A stretch of DNA of 64,000 nucleotides from Haemonchus contortus (lineage: Eukaryota; Nematoda; Chromadorea; Rhabditida; Trichostrongylidae): assembly GCA_000469685.2 (NCBI GenBank), contig LS997567.1, positions 23,078,115 to 23,142,114 of the forward strand, written 5' to 3'. This document shows, piece after piece, positions 34,203 through 47,340 of this stretch. The first letter of the stretch is position 1. Each line of letters starts with the position of its first letter. A model generated the notes under the pieces. It had not been told where the DNA came from. It ran no database searches and was given only the letters and a program-made list of their open reading frames with translations. The position numbers were made by a program, and so were the translations under genes.

Positions 34203-37200
34203 TATATGATATACACAATTACAATCAACATTACCCTCATAGTGAGCGCTGGGTAACATTTACCCTTATTACTTGTCGTCCCATTGATCATCGATCTCCT
34301 CGATTATTAACCAGTAACGTCCCCATTCGTCCCTGTCGCGAGCCATCGTGGTCTAGTGGGTGGATCCTCCTCGCTTGAGGGACACGACGCACAGCATTTC
34401 CTTCGTTCGGAGCTCTCGTGAAGAAGTCTGATCATCACGCTGAAGACCGTTCCGGTGTTCATTTGACGTTCGTCCAGGTCCAAAGGTACCACAATATCGC
34501 ATAACGCGTCTCGCCCATCTGAGCTTTGATTTCTTGGTGTGAGCAAAGCATCCCTGATCATTGTTCGTTGACGGATCTCGGAGCTACGGGTTTCCTTCTG
34601 CACTTGCGTGAATAAAGGAATTTGAGCACTGCCCTTCACAGAGAGCGTTGAATGACACTAACAGCATGCTCATCCAGCTCTCGTATATCCAGGTTTTTGA
34701 GGTGAACGTTAAAACAGGAAGGACAGCAGTGTCGAAAAGGTGAGCTCGGAACCGTACGTTTTTGCCTTCTTCAATACTTCCTCGATATTAAAGCACAGGT
34801 AATGTAAGTAGCAGCCGTCGATGGCTAACGGCACTTCTCCCGATTGCGGAATTCTCGATTGCGGCACGCGGCAAATGTCACTACTGTTACCGTAATCACC
34901 CGCCTCCCTGCCAATCGATAAGACGCAATATTTTCCATTGATTGCCTTTCTTTTTTATTGGATCTGAAAGTTTTTCGCCTGTTTCTCTTCTGTTTTTATG
35001 TTTATTAGACTTGATTAATCAGAATGTCTCCTCCTATTTTAGCGACGATCAAGATCGCCTCGGAATTGAAGACTCCCCACCTCTCAAATTGCGCGCTCCA
35101 ATTTTCCATCGCAATCCTGCGATACGCGGCGTGTGCGACGTGCGCGATGCCGTCTCCGGGGAGAAGATTCCGGTCCCGCCGTCGATCATCAGTACTAAGT
35201 CATCCCATCCTAAATAACGCATGGTCTCCAGGGCGGCACTGAAAACTTTGGGCGAAATGGCATAAAATAGCCTGCCGAATCCCCTCTCACGTTGACAACT
35301 TCCTTATAGAATGGCAGAATTTCCGCTGTAAGTGGTAACAGAGCTCACGGAGCATCCATCGAAAAGCTGAGAAGGAACACCATGACTGCCTCAGGCTTCG
35401 TTTACCGCTTCTGCCCCGACAGTATCGAAGTCCTTCTCCAAACCAGTGAATGTCAGACATAACGCCATCCTGTATTCTTGCGACACCTCAGTGAGTCTTG
35501 TATCTATGTGCTCGCTTGTCCGTATAACGCCCTTCATCTACTATTCTACCAATCCTGTTGGTTATCACGTGTGTAAAAAGCTTGTTGATCATGGACACCA
35601 GGCAGATAAGAAGGTGGTTGCCAATATCGGCGGGATCTCTCTTCTTGTACAGCAATACAGACTTGCTAGTTTTCCACCATGGGCACTTTGCATCCCAACA
35701 GATATCGCGTGAAACGCCTAGCAGAAGTTCTAACGATAACTTAAGGAAAACTCTTCAAATGCTATGGATTGACCCGCTGTACAATTCTTCACCAACATGG
35801 TGACATGATGAAGTTCGGAAGGGAGGACCTATATTCGTCTTCGGAGTGATATATTTGTCTTGCCTAAGATGGTAGGTAGGCGGGCAGAAGTGGTTGTCGA
35901 AAAGTCCGGATAGAAGTCGTAGGTAACGTTCTTATTAGCCCTTCGAGATGCAGTAAGTGTTCCGTCAGGACGACAAAGGGATGTTATTTTGGTTCTGTGA
36001 ATGGCAAAGCTTCGTCGGACTTTACAATTGCTGTTTTCGGCCTCGGCAGCTTCAGTCAGAACTCCTCCTCTTCTCTCTTTCAGATCTTCCTTATCACTTC
36101 TCTGCAAGCTTCGCAGGTTTACACGTTTGTTGATGATTGCATGCAGCTCGCGCGACTCCACGCTTGCGTATCAGCTCGAAAGTCTCCCAAGAGAATCTAC
36201 TCCTGACTACTTGTAGACTCTCGGCTTTCCTAGCACTATCGTGGAGATGTTCGACAGCCGATTAAACTCTTCATTGATGCTGTCGATAACGGAATCTTCC
36301 CATTTTTTCGCAGAGGAAGCGAAGTGGTTCTAGTTGATGAGCGTCCTGGGGCTTCGCTTCCTGAACTTCACGGCTCTCTTTCTCCACGCACTGAGTAGCA
36401 GAATGTAGCGCGGAGGAAAAGATGGACCAATTCCGTGTAGAACTTGGGAACAAAAGCGATGCCAGTCAGGCAAAAGTCTATTCAAGATAACGTGGTCTAT
36501 TTTATCATGCAACTGTCCAACAAGTGACTCCCATATTCATAGCAAAGATAGTCTCTGGAAGTGTGAGCTACCATGGATAATGTGGGCCGACATGATGAAC
36601 TTGGACAACCTTGCACAATGCTCATTCCATTCCATTCTGTGCGTCCCGATGTGAAACTCATCATCTAATGGGGCCAATTTGATAAATCACCGACAACGGC
36701 CTTAAAGTGAGATCCTCTCTGCAGGGCTTTTCCAAGTCCACAGGAAATCCTTCCAGCTACTCTTCTTTGTAGCTTGATTTCAGTGCGTAGGCAACGAGGA
36801 TTGTCAGAGCGGGGGTCGAGCCACATCTCCTCAGTTGCAAACGTACGATTCGGGTTGTCATGCTTTCGTACGAAGCAATGTTCATGCCCAAGTTCAACAC
36901 CTACACCGTCGACGCCCCGCTTTCGCATGTTTCAAGGAACAAATCTTCGCCGGGCTCGAACAGAGCATGCAACGGGCAATGCCTTATCGTCTCGGCCAGT
37001 CCGATTAGTCGTACTTGTTCTTTCTAGCTTGCATCATCAGATATTTGACACATGCTTCCGATGCAAGCGTTTGTGCGTTGGAATTGCAAATCGCCATCTT
37101 AGCTTTTCACTTTATGGGCAGCCTATTCTGGCTGAGGTTTCAGCCGCCTCTCTCAAGTGGTCCTCCCTAACGCTACCGGTTACTGAGGGCTTTTTCGGGT

Positions 37201-37300
37201 TTGAGGGAATGAGGTCGACTTATAATACTGTTTCCGGCGTATATGTACCCTTGAGTAGCTTGCCAAGCTTTAACGTATTGGGTTGACCCCTGAGGCTAGC
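34203..37300 (-). mobile_element. RTE retrotransposon copy B, near full length but decayed
   Basis: Minus strand, right to left: a 5' leader, an ATG at 37097 opening MAICNSNAQTLASEA (endonuclease start), further endonuclease pieces (36900-36400), linker (MESRELHAIINKRVN; RSDKEDLKERRGGVLTEAAE, 36161-36070), KITSLCRPDGTLTASRRANK (about 35960), RT fingers (35700-35450), a disrupted palm, then LRAHLFDTAVLPVL-like and RDRDEWGRYW-like C-terminal blocks (34720, 34330) and the 3' end at 34203. A foreign segment of about 350 bases interrupts the palm near 34845-35210, where FADD would be. All frames contain stops. Confidence 0.8.
34845..35210 (+). other. foreign insertion in the RTE palm with an exon-like frame
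   Basis: On the minus strand RTE coding reads RYLGWDDL up to about 35205 and resumes at DGCYLHYLCF near 34830, so the segment between is extra. On the plus strand it has an AT-rich half with a pyrimidine tract, a plausible acceptor CTCCTATTTTAG at 35032-35043, then a GC-richer open frame (DDQDRLGIEDSPPLKLRAPI onward) to a stop at 35217. No TIR or duplication seen. I do not recognise the peptide. Confidence 0.4.
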
Positions 37301-38214
37301 CAGGTTATTCCAGAATGAGCGAGGAACTTCATTTCTGGAAGCGACCTAACGCTCTCCACTTTAGCCACTCCAGTGCAAGCTATAGGCTGAGTAGGTGGAC
37401 ATGATTTCAACTACACCCGCAGACTCCTCCACACACAGATGCGTGGACACACTTGCGAGATACAGAAAGTACATCGATCCATCACAGTAGAAAAAGGTAG
37501 TCCATCCTCTTAATCCACTTGTGTTTCTGGTCAAGTACCAGCAATTTTTGAGGGGCGACTTACTCTTATACCCAGCACCTGGACACCCCTACATAGCCTA
37601 GTCGTTAGCCTGCTGAGATCTTTCAGTGAGGGAGAATCTTCAATGAAGGTCATCCGCAGGAAAAAACCAGAAAAGATACCACGTGCAACTACGTCAGTCG
37701 AGTCGCTGATAGGTTAGAAAAGCGCAAAAAGCACTCTGTGATTGACTTGTGCAGTCACATAGGCTGAGTAGTCGAAGTGATCGAAAATACATTCGCAAAA
37801 GAAACCACGACTCGAACAATCAAAAAGAGAATACCAGACCTGCATAAAAAGGTAAAATAAAAGCTGTTTAGATATTCATTGAACAAGTCGGATGACCCAG
37901 CTTACGCGGGGGTCTCCTCCTGTGTGAAACTGGCTGTAGTCACTGTCCCTTCCAAATTCGAATGCTGATACAGTAGAACAGAAGGTATAAAGTTCGGCCC
38001 AATCACACAAGCATACACATATATACATAGACACAGACACACACGCGGAATCGTGCAAACCACGATCACCCACCCGATACACTTCTATGGCGCCTTGCGT
38101 CATGAGCGTCATCATAGTCAACTCAAGTGTGTACAAGTAATAGTTCAACTCTTTATTCAACTTCACTACGCAAAATTACTCGGTGCGCTCATTTCTACAT
38201 TTAGATCCGGCCGC
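37301..38214. other. no gene recognised
   Basis: About 900 bases. A 38000-38050 stretch has short CA-rich runs. A block near 37890-38010 looks like a dispersed repeat by composition but I could not match it elsewhere in the window. Confidence 0.35.
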
Positions 38215-38585
38215 TTGCACTCCTACCGAACTTGAAGTCCCATGTCCCAATTAAAAATTTTCGGACACACGCTGCCCCTTGTGGGCGAAGTCTAGTCCGC
38301 CTTAACTTCCCATAATGATGCCTATACTCCTACCAAGCTTGAAAGTCTAAATTTACACCAAAGATTTCCGCTCACGCTCTGTCCCCCGCGGAGGGAGTCT
38401 ACTCCTGTCACCAACACCGGAGCTCCCATGAGTAGTTCCACAGTCACGGGATATATGAATTTTCGGTAAACACACACCACACAAACAACTAATACACAAT
38501 ACACACCACATACATACGCCACACACATCACATATACACATAGACAAACCATCAGGCACACTCAGCTCGTTATATATGCACGAAC
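38215..38585 (-). repeat. GC-box repeat (type A) with CA-rich microsatellite and degenerate terminus
   Basis: About two units with CTACCGAACTTGAAGTCCC, CCTTGTGGGCGAAGTC and CTACCAAGCTTGAAA match the 16.3-17.2 kb monomer. They are followed by an imperfect ACAC/ACAT tract (38467-38550) and AGCTCGTTATATATGCA at 38565-38581, a degenerate form of the AGCGCGTTACATATAGTAGG terminus at 17261. Confidence 0.7.
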
Positions 38586-39573
38586 TACTACAATAGAAAA
38601 GCTCTTCCGTCAATAGAAAAGTACCAGACTGCAGAGATCATTCAAAATAAAATGTACGCCGCAGTCTGTGTTTTCGCGCGATGACAGTGAACGGTTTGTT
38701 CATGGGAATGACCACTCTGTTCAAAATAATGGCACTCCGATACGAATCACAAGGGTTCTTCACAATGTAACGCATGAGCAAACACCACACTAGTGCTCCA
38801 TATAAGGAAGGTGTGTGGAATAGTATTGCGAGGGAATCATCATGATGCGAAATGAACAGTCATAGCTTCCTTCGATTTCTTCCAACTACCATCGATTATG
38901 TTCCATAGAGATGAGATAACCTTTTTTAATCGAACAGAAGAATCTATGATTTATCTTCTCGAAAAACAGGAGACGACGGTACCACCTATTCCATGAAAGT
39001 AGAGCTGATTGGTGCCTAGCAACAAGAGAAAGCTAGAAAGATGGCTCAAAGTGCCTAGTGGTGGGCGCGAAACTTTTAGATGCTTTCGTTAGCCATTCTG
39101 TAAAACAACAAAATGATCAGACAGTGACATCGACAGTGACGCCGATCCGGATCGGATATCTCAACGACGAATGATTCACCGTAATACTGCATTGAAACGC
39201 AATTTCCAGCAGTAATTGGGCAGATTTTTGGACGGAACGATATGACCTTCCGCAATATATCATTATAAGTGTTCTCAATTCCATAAGAAAAATGTCGAAT
39301 ACCGCTCGGGTTGCTCGGCCACCGCCGGGCTTCCCCGCTTTGACAAAGTTGTGATAATCGACAAACCGCTCGCTCCCTCTTTGGAAAATGATACTTTTCG
39401 GAACACGGAACTTGACAGAAGCTTACATGGCATGCAAGTGGTATTCAAAATGTGTCGATGCTTGTGCCCATAATCGAAAGTCTTGACCTGTTGCTGCTCA
39501 ACTCGAAAATAATGACCCATATAAGGTTGAATTGGTCCGAGTAAAAAGCTTTTGCTCACGTCACAACCCTTGT

Positions 39574-39590
39574 GGGGGGGGGGGGGGGGG
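39574..39590 (+). repeat. 17-base poly-G run
   Basis: Uninterrupted G tract at the left edge of a GC-box array. Such tracts can form G-quadruplexes and are unstable in nematodes lacking the FANCJ-type helicase; only the tract itself is observed. Confidence 0.95.
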
Positions 39591-39594
39591 AGCT

Positions 39595-40304
39595 CGTCTT
39601 GTCAGCTACCATCACTGTTCCCATTTTGCCTCCTGTACTCCTACCAAGTTTTAGCGCTCTAAGTCACCTTTGATATTTTCGAGCGAGCTCCGCACCCATG
39701 TGAGCGGGGTCTACTCCTGCTAACTACCACTGGTGTTCCCATCTTACCTCCTGTACTGCTACCAAATTTTAGCGCTCTCGATCCAACTTGACATCATTCA
39801 CCGAGCTCCACCACCCTGTGTGCGGAGACTAGTCCCGCTAACTATTATCAGTGTTTCCATATTGCCTCCTACACTCCTGAGAAATTTCTGCACTCCAGGT
39901 TCAATTTTGACACTTTTTAGAGAGCTCCGCCCTGTGTAGGCGGAGTTAAGTCTACTAACTATAATCAGTTTTCCAGTTTTAGCTCCTGTATTCCTACCAA
40001 ATTTTGGCGATCTGAATCCAATTTGACATTTTTGTGCTAGCCCCACCCCCTGTGGACGGCACCCGATCCTGCCACTCACCCTGAGTGTTCCTTTCTCCTG
40101 TACTCCTACAAAGTTCGAAATCTCAAGCTCAATGGGAATCGGAGCTATGGATTTCTGCTCGAACATTCATAACGCACAGCCCTGACCCGTGGGCGGGACT
40201 GGCCCTGCCACCCAGCATAAGTGTTCGCATCTCGACCCCTGTATTCGTGCCGAATTTGAACTCCCTAGGTCCAGGGAACAGGAGTTATGGATTTCCGGTC
40301 AAAC
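39595..40304 (-). repeat. tandem GC-box repeat array (type A)
   Basis: Five to six units of roughly 120 bases with CTGTACTCCTACCAAGTTTT, GAGCTCCGC and TGTGxGCGGxGTC in the same order as at 16.3 kb. The last unit ends GGAGTTATGGATTTCCGGTC and runs straight into the TACA array, exactly as the 17.2 kb unit (GGAGTTATGAATTTCCGGTC) runs into its AC tract. Confidence 0.85.
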
Positions 40305-41629
40305 TACATACATACATACATGCATACATACATACATACATACATACATACATACATACATACATACATACATACATACATACATACATACATACATACA
40401 TACATACATACATACATACATACATACATACATACATACATACATACATACATACATACATACATACATACATACATACATACATACATACATACATACA
40501 TACATACATACATACATACATACATACATACATACATACATACATACATACATACATACATACATACATACATACATACATACATACATACATACATACA
40601 TACATACATACATACATACATACATACATACATACATACATACATACATACATACATACATACATACATACATACATACATACATACATACATACATACA
40701 TACATACATACATACATACATACATACATACATACATACATACATACATACATACATACATACATACATACATACATACATACATACATACATACATACA
40801 TACATACATACATACATACATACATACATACATACATACATACATACATACATACATACATACATACATACATACAATACATACATACATACATACATAC
40901 ATACATACATACATACATACATACATACATACATACATACATACATACATACATACATACATACATACATACATACATACATACATACATACATACATAC
41001 ATACATACATACATACATACATACATACATACATACATACATACATACATACATACATACATACATACATACATACATACATACATACATACATACATAC
41101 ATACATACATACATACATACATACATACATACATACATACATACATACATACATACATACATACATACATACATACATACATACATACATACATAACATA
41201 CATACATACATACATACATACATACATACATACATACATACATACATACATACATACATACATACATACATACATACATACATACATACATACATACATA
41301 CATACATACATACATACATACACATACATACATACCATACCTACATACATACATACATACATACATACATACATACATACATACCATACATACATACATA
41401 CATACCATACATACATACATACATACATACATACATACATACATACATACATACATACATACATACATACATACATAACATACATACATACATACATACA
41501 TACATACATACATACATACATACATACATACATACATACATACATACATACATACATACATACATACATACATACATACATACATACATACATACATACA
41601 TACATACATACATACATACATACATACAA
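40305..41629. repeat. giant TACA tetranucleotide microsatellite, 1,325 bases
   Basis: About 330 copies of TACA. Pure from about 40326 to 40874, where one base is missing; further phase slips occur near 41192, 41322-41341, 41383, 41403 and 41475. The long open frames here (repeating His-Thr-Tyr-Ile on one strand, Met-Tyr-Val-Cys on the other) are artefacts, since no register of TACA or its complement contains a stop. Interruptions cluster in the right half. Confidence 0.98.
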
Positions 41630-42027
41630 ACGAAGACACTTAACGCGTTGTTTAGAGCAGACAACCGCTATCACCTACGACACTCGCGAGACGGCAAAAC
41701 CCTCTTACTACTTCCTTTCAGCATATCATATCATTTCTTCTTGCTAGTTAACACAAAATCTGCCTATGTTTGCTTGCACATAATCAAAACGCCAAGCTCC
41801 AAACCGTGCATAGCATAAAGTAATTTTCGGTAGAAACCAGCTATTTCGTACATGCACTGCATCTGTTAATCAAACAATAGCCCTTTCGTTGCAGGAGGAG
41901 AGAGTCGAATGATATTCCAATTATTCAAACCAGGTTACATATAGGTATGAGTTGGTGATCATGCCACCGCTTCCAATGAGATTGCTATATCACGCTATCG
42001 CTGGAGCCATAATAAAAATGAACCCAC

Positions 42028-42225
42028 TTCCAGAAGAGCTCGAGGATGGACGTTGTGATTCGAATAGATTCGTAACATGAACGCTGACTGCTCTCTTGGA
42101 GCAAACGTAGTTGGCAAAACTATATACCTGCCAACCGGAACATCTCTCAGATGAAGAAATGTGGAACGTGCACTAGCATAGTCAGACGTTGCAGCGGGCG
42201 TCATTGCCTTAACCATAGCTTTTAA
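42028..42225 (-). CDS. calpain exon: end of domain III (TRA-3/CAPN5-like)
   Basis: A 66-codon exon in phase 0, acceptor TTTCCAG at 42232-42226 and donor GTGGGT beginning at 42027. It encodes TPAATSDYASARSTFLHLRD, VPVGRYIVLPTTFAPREQSA and FMLRIYSNHNVHPRALLE. GRYxxxPTTFxP followed by FxLRIxS is the final beta-strand signature of the calpain C2-like domain III. It joins in frame to the exon at 48530-48679. Known family role: calcium-regulated cysteine protease; in nematodes TRA-3 acts in sex determination. The following C2-type exon(s) were not found in the 300 bases before the TACA array, so the next intron is also long or the exon is degenerate to my eye. Confidence 0.85.
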
Positions 42226-42785
42226 CTGGAAAGAAATGGCCGTTTATCAATTTTCTTAGGAAGGTGAAGTCTACGCGCTCTCCCTCGCAGCTCTCGCGAG
42301 TGGAGAACATAAATCGAAAACTAGACATCATTATTACTGCGATACTGGATGAGTCGCTCTTTTGGGATTTCGTTCAGCTAGAAATCTTGCAAAGGACAAA
42401 CGAGGCAGTTTCAGGTGATATCCTCCAAACTATCATAGGTGGAGGTGGAGGCAATCAATACCACACCTAAGTTGGGGGATCAAAGCCCAGGGCGATACCA
42501 ATAAAGAGATGCCACAATAAACCTTCCCACTCAGAAAGCATAGGAGATTTGCCTTGAACATGCTCTGGCCTGCACATCGTAAGGAAGTTCGAACGCCACC
42601 ACTACTCTGAATGGGAGTCGGACGTGCAAACGTGGACGGGCGCGGAAACAGGAGTAATCAAAGACAGGAATATATAGCCTCAATGCTTAAATTTCGCACT
42701 GTAACGGAATTGTTAAGAACCCTTCTTGAAAAGAGTTACCTAGTGTGAATAATAATAAGGCTAAACAAGCCTCCGGATGCAATTA

Positions 42786-43630
42786 TCCTTACTATATATT
42801 AACCGCAAATGTCCGTTTGTCTGTTTTTCTGTCTGTTTGTCTGTAACAATATCTTATATGGTGTCGTTTGGAAATCAACTGAAACAGCTCGGAGAGGTTG
42901 GAACAGGTGGGAAATGAGGTTGGAACAAGTGGGGAGTGAGCCGGGCTCCTCGGGTACACGTGACCTAAGCTAGGCTCTGCCCACTAGGGGCGAGGCTTGC
43001 GCGAATAGTGTTGTTCACCGGAACTCTGTAACTCCTTTGCTCTTGAGCTTAGAGTATTCAAATTCGACAGAGATGCAAGCGACAAGATGCGAAATCTAAT
43101 TGTAGGTGGATGCGTAGACTCCGTCCACTGGGGGCGGGGCTTCCTCATAAATAGTCAATTTGGGCCTAAGGCGTTAAAATTTGGCAGAGATATAGGCGGC
43201 AAGACGGGGAAACTAAGGGTAGGTGACAGGTGTAGACTCCGCCCATTGGGGGCGGGGCTTCCTCAAAAATAGTCAATTTGGACCTCAGTCTTTCAATGTG
43301 GCGGAGATGTAGGCGGCAAGATGCGAAAACTAATGGTAGGTGACAGGTGTAGACTCCACCCGCTGGGGGCGGGACTTCCTCAAAAATAGTCAGTCGGGAC
43401 CTAAGGCGTTAAAATTTGGTAGAGATGTAGGGATGGGAAAACTAATGGTAGGTGACAGGTGTAGCCTCCGCCCACTGGGGGCGGGGCTTCTTCAAAAATA
43501 GTTAATTTGGACCTGGGTGGTTCAAATTTGGCAGAGTAAGCGGCAAGAAGGAAGGACTAATGGTAGGTGACTCCACCCACCGGGGGCGGGGTTTGCGTGG
43601 AAATAGCAAACATGGACCTGCCTGTCACGT
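42786..43630 (+). repeat. Helitron-like terminus plus GC-box array (type A), in calpain intron
   Basis: Starts TCCTTACTATATATTAACCG after an A, then a GTTTGTCTG microsatellite (about 42815-42845), then about five units with CTCCGCCCACTGGGGGCGGG, TTCCTCAAAAATAGTCAATT and TTAAAATTTGGxAGAGATGT (the complement of the 16.3 kb monomer) up to about 43630. Order and orientation mirror 17282 down to 16255. Confidence 0.8.
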
Positions 43631-45912
43631 CATAAATTTCATCAAACAATATATTGGCCAACGAGATCGTCGATGCGTAGGCTTTCAAATGCCTACTACG
43701 ACGGGTGCGGATAAATGTCCGAGTGGAAACAAATTTCATTCTCATCTCCAGTGAAATACAGGCATTACACAATGGTTAGGGATAAACAAGAAATTAATGA
43801 TTTCAAGGTCCTTCCATGGCTTCTTGGATTGTCTCAGTTAATGATTGCAGTTGAGTAATGATTGCAAATGACGCTATTATTTTGGGTGGGAGAACGGTAC
43901 TGTCCATTTTTTGGAAGAGTTGCTGTGTTGCTAAGACGATTACACTCCAAGTTATCTCCACGGAAATTCATTCATCGCAAGCCATGAGACGCACGGTATC
44001 GTGCGCAGGCCAACTGGTGTATCATATTATAAGAAGCTACAGTCTGATCTGTTTTCTAATTACAAAAAATGAGACCAGAGCGAAGAATCATTTTCTGTGA
44101 TAGAATGATCCCTGACCCCTTGTGGCCGTGTCGTGTTAACCCAGGCAACGAGCAAGATTGCAATCAACCCTTCCTCTGATTCTGGATGGATCAGCAAGAC
44201 TAGGAATACTAGGAATACGCAAAACTGGAAACCTCACCACTGCTGAATCTATACGGAGAGGGACTGACCACTTAATGATTACTGTGTCAACTTTCTAGAA
44301 GAATGGAGTTGGCATTTATCCCCAATGATGGTGTATTCATTTGCATTGGTCATGCTGCGATATCGAGGAAGAAATCGAGTTTTGTCCATATCACCTTAGA
44401 GAAAGGAAGCTATGGCTTGATTCTCTGGTGTTCGTACCTAGAATGTGAAAACTCAGCAAAGACCGTATGTTGTGCTTCATGTTGCATAGTTCACAAATAC
44501 TGAAGTGAGTTATCTCGCGAACAGCGGTTCCACGGGGCACAAAAATGTATTAAGACGCCCAACAAACCACTCTAAAGAGCAACTAGTAGCTCAGGAATTT
44601 CCTTTTGTGAAACATGAATAATACCTAAAATTGATCAAATACTCGTTATCGATGACCTATGGCCGTATACTGTAGGAATAATTTTATTTCACTTCACGAA
44701 TTTGTTCAAAATCCTTTTTTTCATTGCGCACAATAAAAGTATATGAACTTGACGCTTCTCAGCGCTACTACTGATAATTGATTGGAGAAGTAATCTAATG
44801 TGAAGCAGTATTTCAGCCTAAGTCAGCCTTCAGATAGTCATGCCAACAAGTCAAGGCAAAGGTTCTCCCAGATGGGAAAAGCCGTACGAATTGTGAAGGT
44901 TGAACAGGTTTCTCGGCAAAATCAATTCAAGATTTGATAGCCTCAGATAGTGCTTGCTTTAAACCCGACAAGGTACTATATGATTCCCCAGAGTGGTCAT
45001 ATTTTTTTTGTGCGAACTTCAGTTTTGGCAACTCAGGCTAAGCATCAAGGAGCAGTTTTTTCGAAGACTGCATTGGCAGGGTGTCAGTCTGATGAACGTG
45101 ATGGAAAAATTCGAGTGAGGATAGGCGTGCCTACTCGAGTTCATATACTGCTGTTATTAACAAGAAACATCATACGAAAAAGAATCGAGGAGCAAACCAG
45201 CATTATCTTTATGGATCGCAGATACAGGCTGATAAAAATTTGATACAGGTTGCCAAAGTGCATCATAAGTGTTGAATTGGTGATCATTTATCGATAATTC
45301 TTAACCTTTAATAGGCTAAACACTGTACATGTGAGAACAGATACGCCCAGTCAAATAAATGGATCGGCAGCGAAGATTGCTCTTGTATCCCTTCCAGGCA
45401 TTGAGAGAGAGGATAAGATGGTATATCTATGTAAAACCACCCTAAGTCCACATGACCGAAATAACAAGATGTTATAACGCTTCACAGCTCAGTAGCGCAT
45501 ACGCATGCGCTGCGCTTTTTCTCAGCATGCCGTAACTTTAAACACTGAGATCTCTCACTGTATTGCACCAACGTATGTCCGGGAATCTCTGGTCTCTGAA
45601 ACATCTCACTGCCATGGTTAGAAGAAAGAAGTTTCCGGAGTCTATCAGTTGCCTCCTATAGAATGACGGACATAACACGTATCCAGCCTGCTTCGCAAGC
45701 ATCCTCTGTTGTCCTTAGGAGTAGTAACACAGCACACTGGCTCAAGAGTGCAACATCCTACCAATTACTCCTTACTCGTTCCATATTTTATCATTTTTTA
45801 GCAGTCATCTTTCTGAAGATAACGCGCTGCGAGAGACACATATGAGGGTGTAACTTGTGACGCATATTCCAAACGTTCACACTCCTTCCGGTAGGAAGTT
45901 CAGATCCAAAAA
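43631..45912. other. calpain intron sequence, nothing recognised
   Basis: About 2.3 kb within the long intron. Frames such as 44950-45243 (plus, 97 codons) have no motif. I see no additional exon with good splice sites. Confidence 0.45.
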
Positions 45913-46905
45913 TCCTTATATGTATAACGCGCTCGCGTCGGCCTGTCTGTCTGTCTGTCTCTATATCTGGTTGCCTGTCACTTAATTCGATTATACATGA
46001 TGAAGCAACTGGAGACGTTTGGAGCAAGTTTGGGACGGAATACGCATAGGTCAAGATCAACAGACACATGTGAGGTCCGTGGAGCTCCGCCCAAGCAGGA
46101 GGAGAGAGGGCAGGACATACAGAAGAGAGCGGTGCCATTCGTTACCATCCTTTTTCGATTTCATAACAGTACGGACGCCGGAGAGAATGAGCAAAGGTAA
46201 CGGTCTGGTCACCAAATGAAATGAAGAGACGCACCTGCGGTGGACAGAGCTCAGTCACAATGGACGGCAGTTTCTACTCAAATCCTGGTAACCGACAAAA
46301 TAAAAGGAATGAGCTAAGACTTATATGGGCTGGACATCCCTGAACTTGACAAAGCTCCGCCTACAATGGGCTGAGCTTTGCTAAGCTCATGGATAGGTGT
46401 ACACATGACTGGAAGATGCTTCTAGAAACAATCATAACGTTCTCCCTAGAATGCTAAAAATTGCTTAGCGATGATCAAGAAAACGTGATCAAACTCTTAG
46501 AGAAGCTGAAATAAAAAATTCACAACTCTCTTACGGATCGTTCTGGAATGCGGAGGGAAGTGATGAGCGGCTATGGATCGGAACTGATCGATTCCTTAAA
46601 GTGAACGATACTAAGATCGGAAAATTATAATTATGTCAGAACGTCCCAGAATGTCTGAAAAGAAGTGGTGGACGGCCGTAAAAGGAATGTAGTTAGATTC
46701 GCACAGGGAGCGGACGCTCATCGACGCAGGTAGACCTTAAAATGAACGTAATTCTAATCGAAGACGTTTCAATCCTCGAAAAAAGTTGATGAAGGTTGGA
46801 AATTTGGTCAATCCTCATGATGGTGGAGTTAAAGTCAATGATCTTCATGTCTGTCTGAATGCGTTCGTAATGTTCCAAAATCGCTCTATATATGAGCCAT
46901 AAAAA
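45913..46905 (+). repeat. Helitron-like terminus with CTGT microsatellite and GC-box remnants
   Basis: Begins TCCTTATATGTATAACGCGC at 45913, then (CTGT)n at about 45943-45960, then diverged GC-box units (GTGGAGCTCCGCCCAAGCAG near 46080; AAAGCTCCGCCTACAATGGG near 46350; TCGTTCTGGAATGCGGAGGG near 46540, type B-like). Confidence 0.65.
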
Positions 46906-47340
46906 TTACTTACTATGCAAGAATTCTATTTTTGTCCGTCTATCTGCCTAACTATCACGATACTGCCTGAAGAAGCATCTTGGGGCTGGGAGTCCGGTCA
47001 ATCCCGTTGTGGGTAGAATATAGGAAGAAAAAATAGCACTTGTGAACTCAGCAGAGCACCAAACACGGAGGAGAACGTGCACCTCAATGGTCGTATAAAG
47101 GGGGAAGTTCATAATTTTATATCCGGAAAGAGGAACTAATTAGCAAATCAGACGAAGGAAGCTAATCCACGGTGGGAACATTCTCCGGAAAGACGGAAGT
47201 TTCACACAAACTCAACACCATGACTCGTTTCCTTTTTCTGCAGAGCATGGTTCGATTACAACTCATCTAAGTTGTGTAGAGAAATTTCGAAGACGACAGT
47301 GAATTCTCAAGCATATTCCTGAAATGCGTTCGTACAAATA
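46906..47340 (+). repeat. degenerate copy of the same terminus family
   Basis: ATTACTTACTATGCAAGAAT followed by TTTTGTCCGTCTATCTGCCT near 46906-46950 resembles the other termini but lacks ACGCG and a clean microsatellite. Weakly GC-boxed sequence follows. Confidence 0.4.

Noticed and set aside
38700..38830. Possible calpain C2-domain exon on the minus strand
   Set aside because: A short frame has faint C2-like spacing of residues but no conserved Asp cluster and no convincing splice sites.
40085..41818. Five overlapping frames of 335-577 codons
   Set aside because: They are translations of the TACA microsatellite; TACA and its complement contain no stop in any register. No protein is implied.
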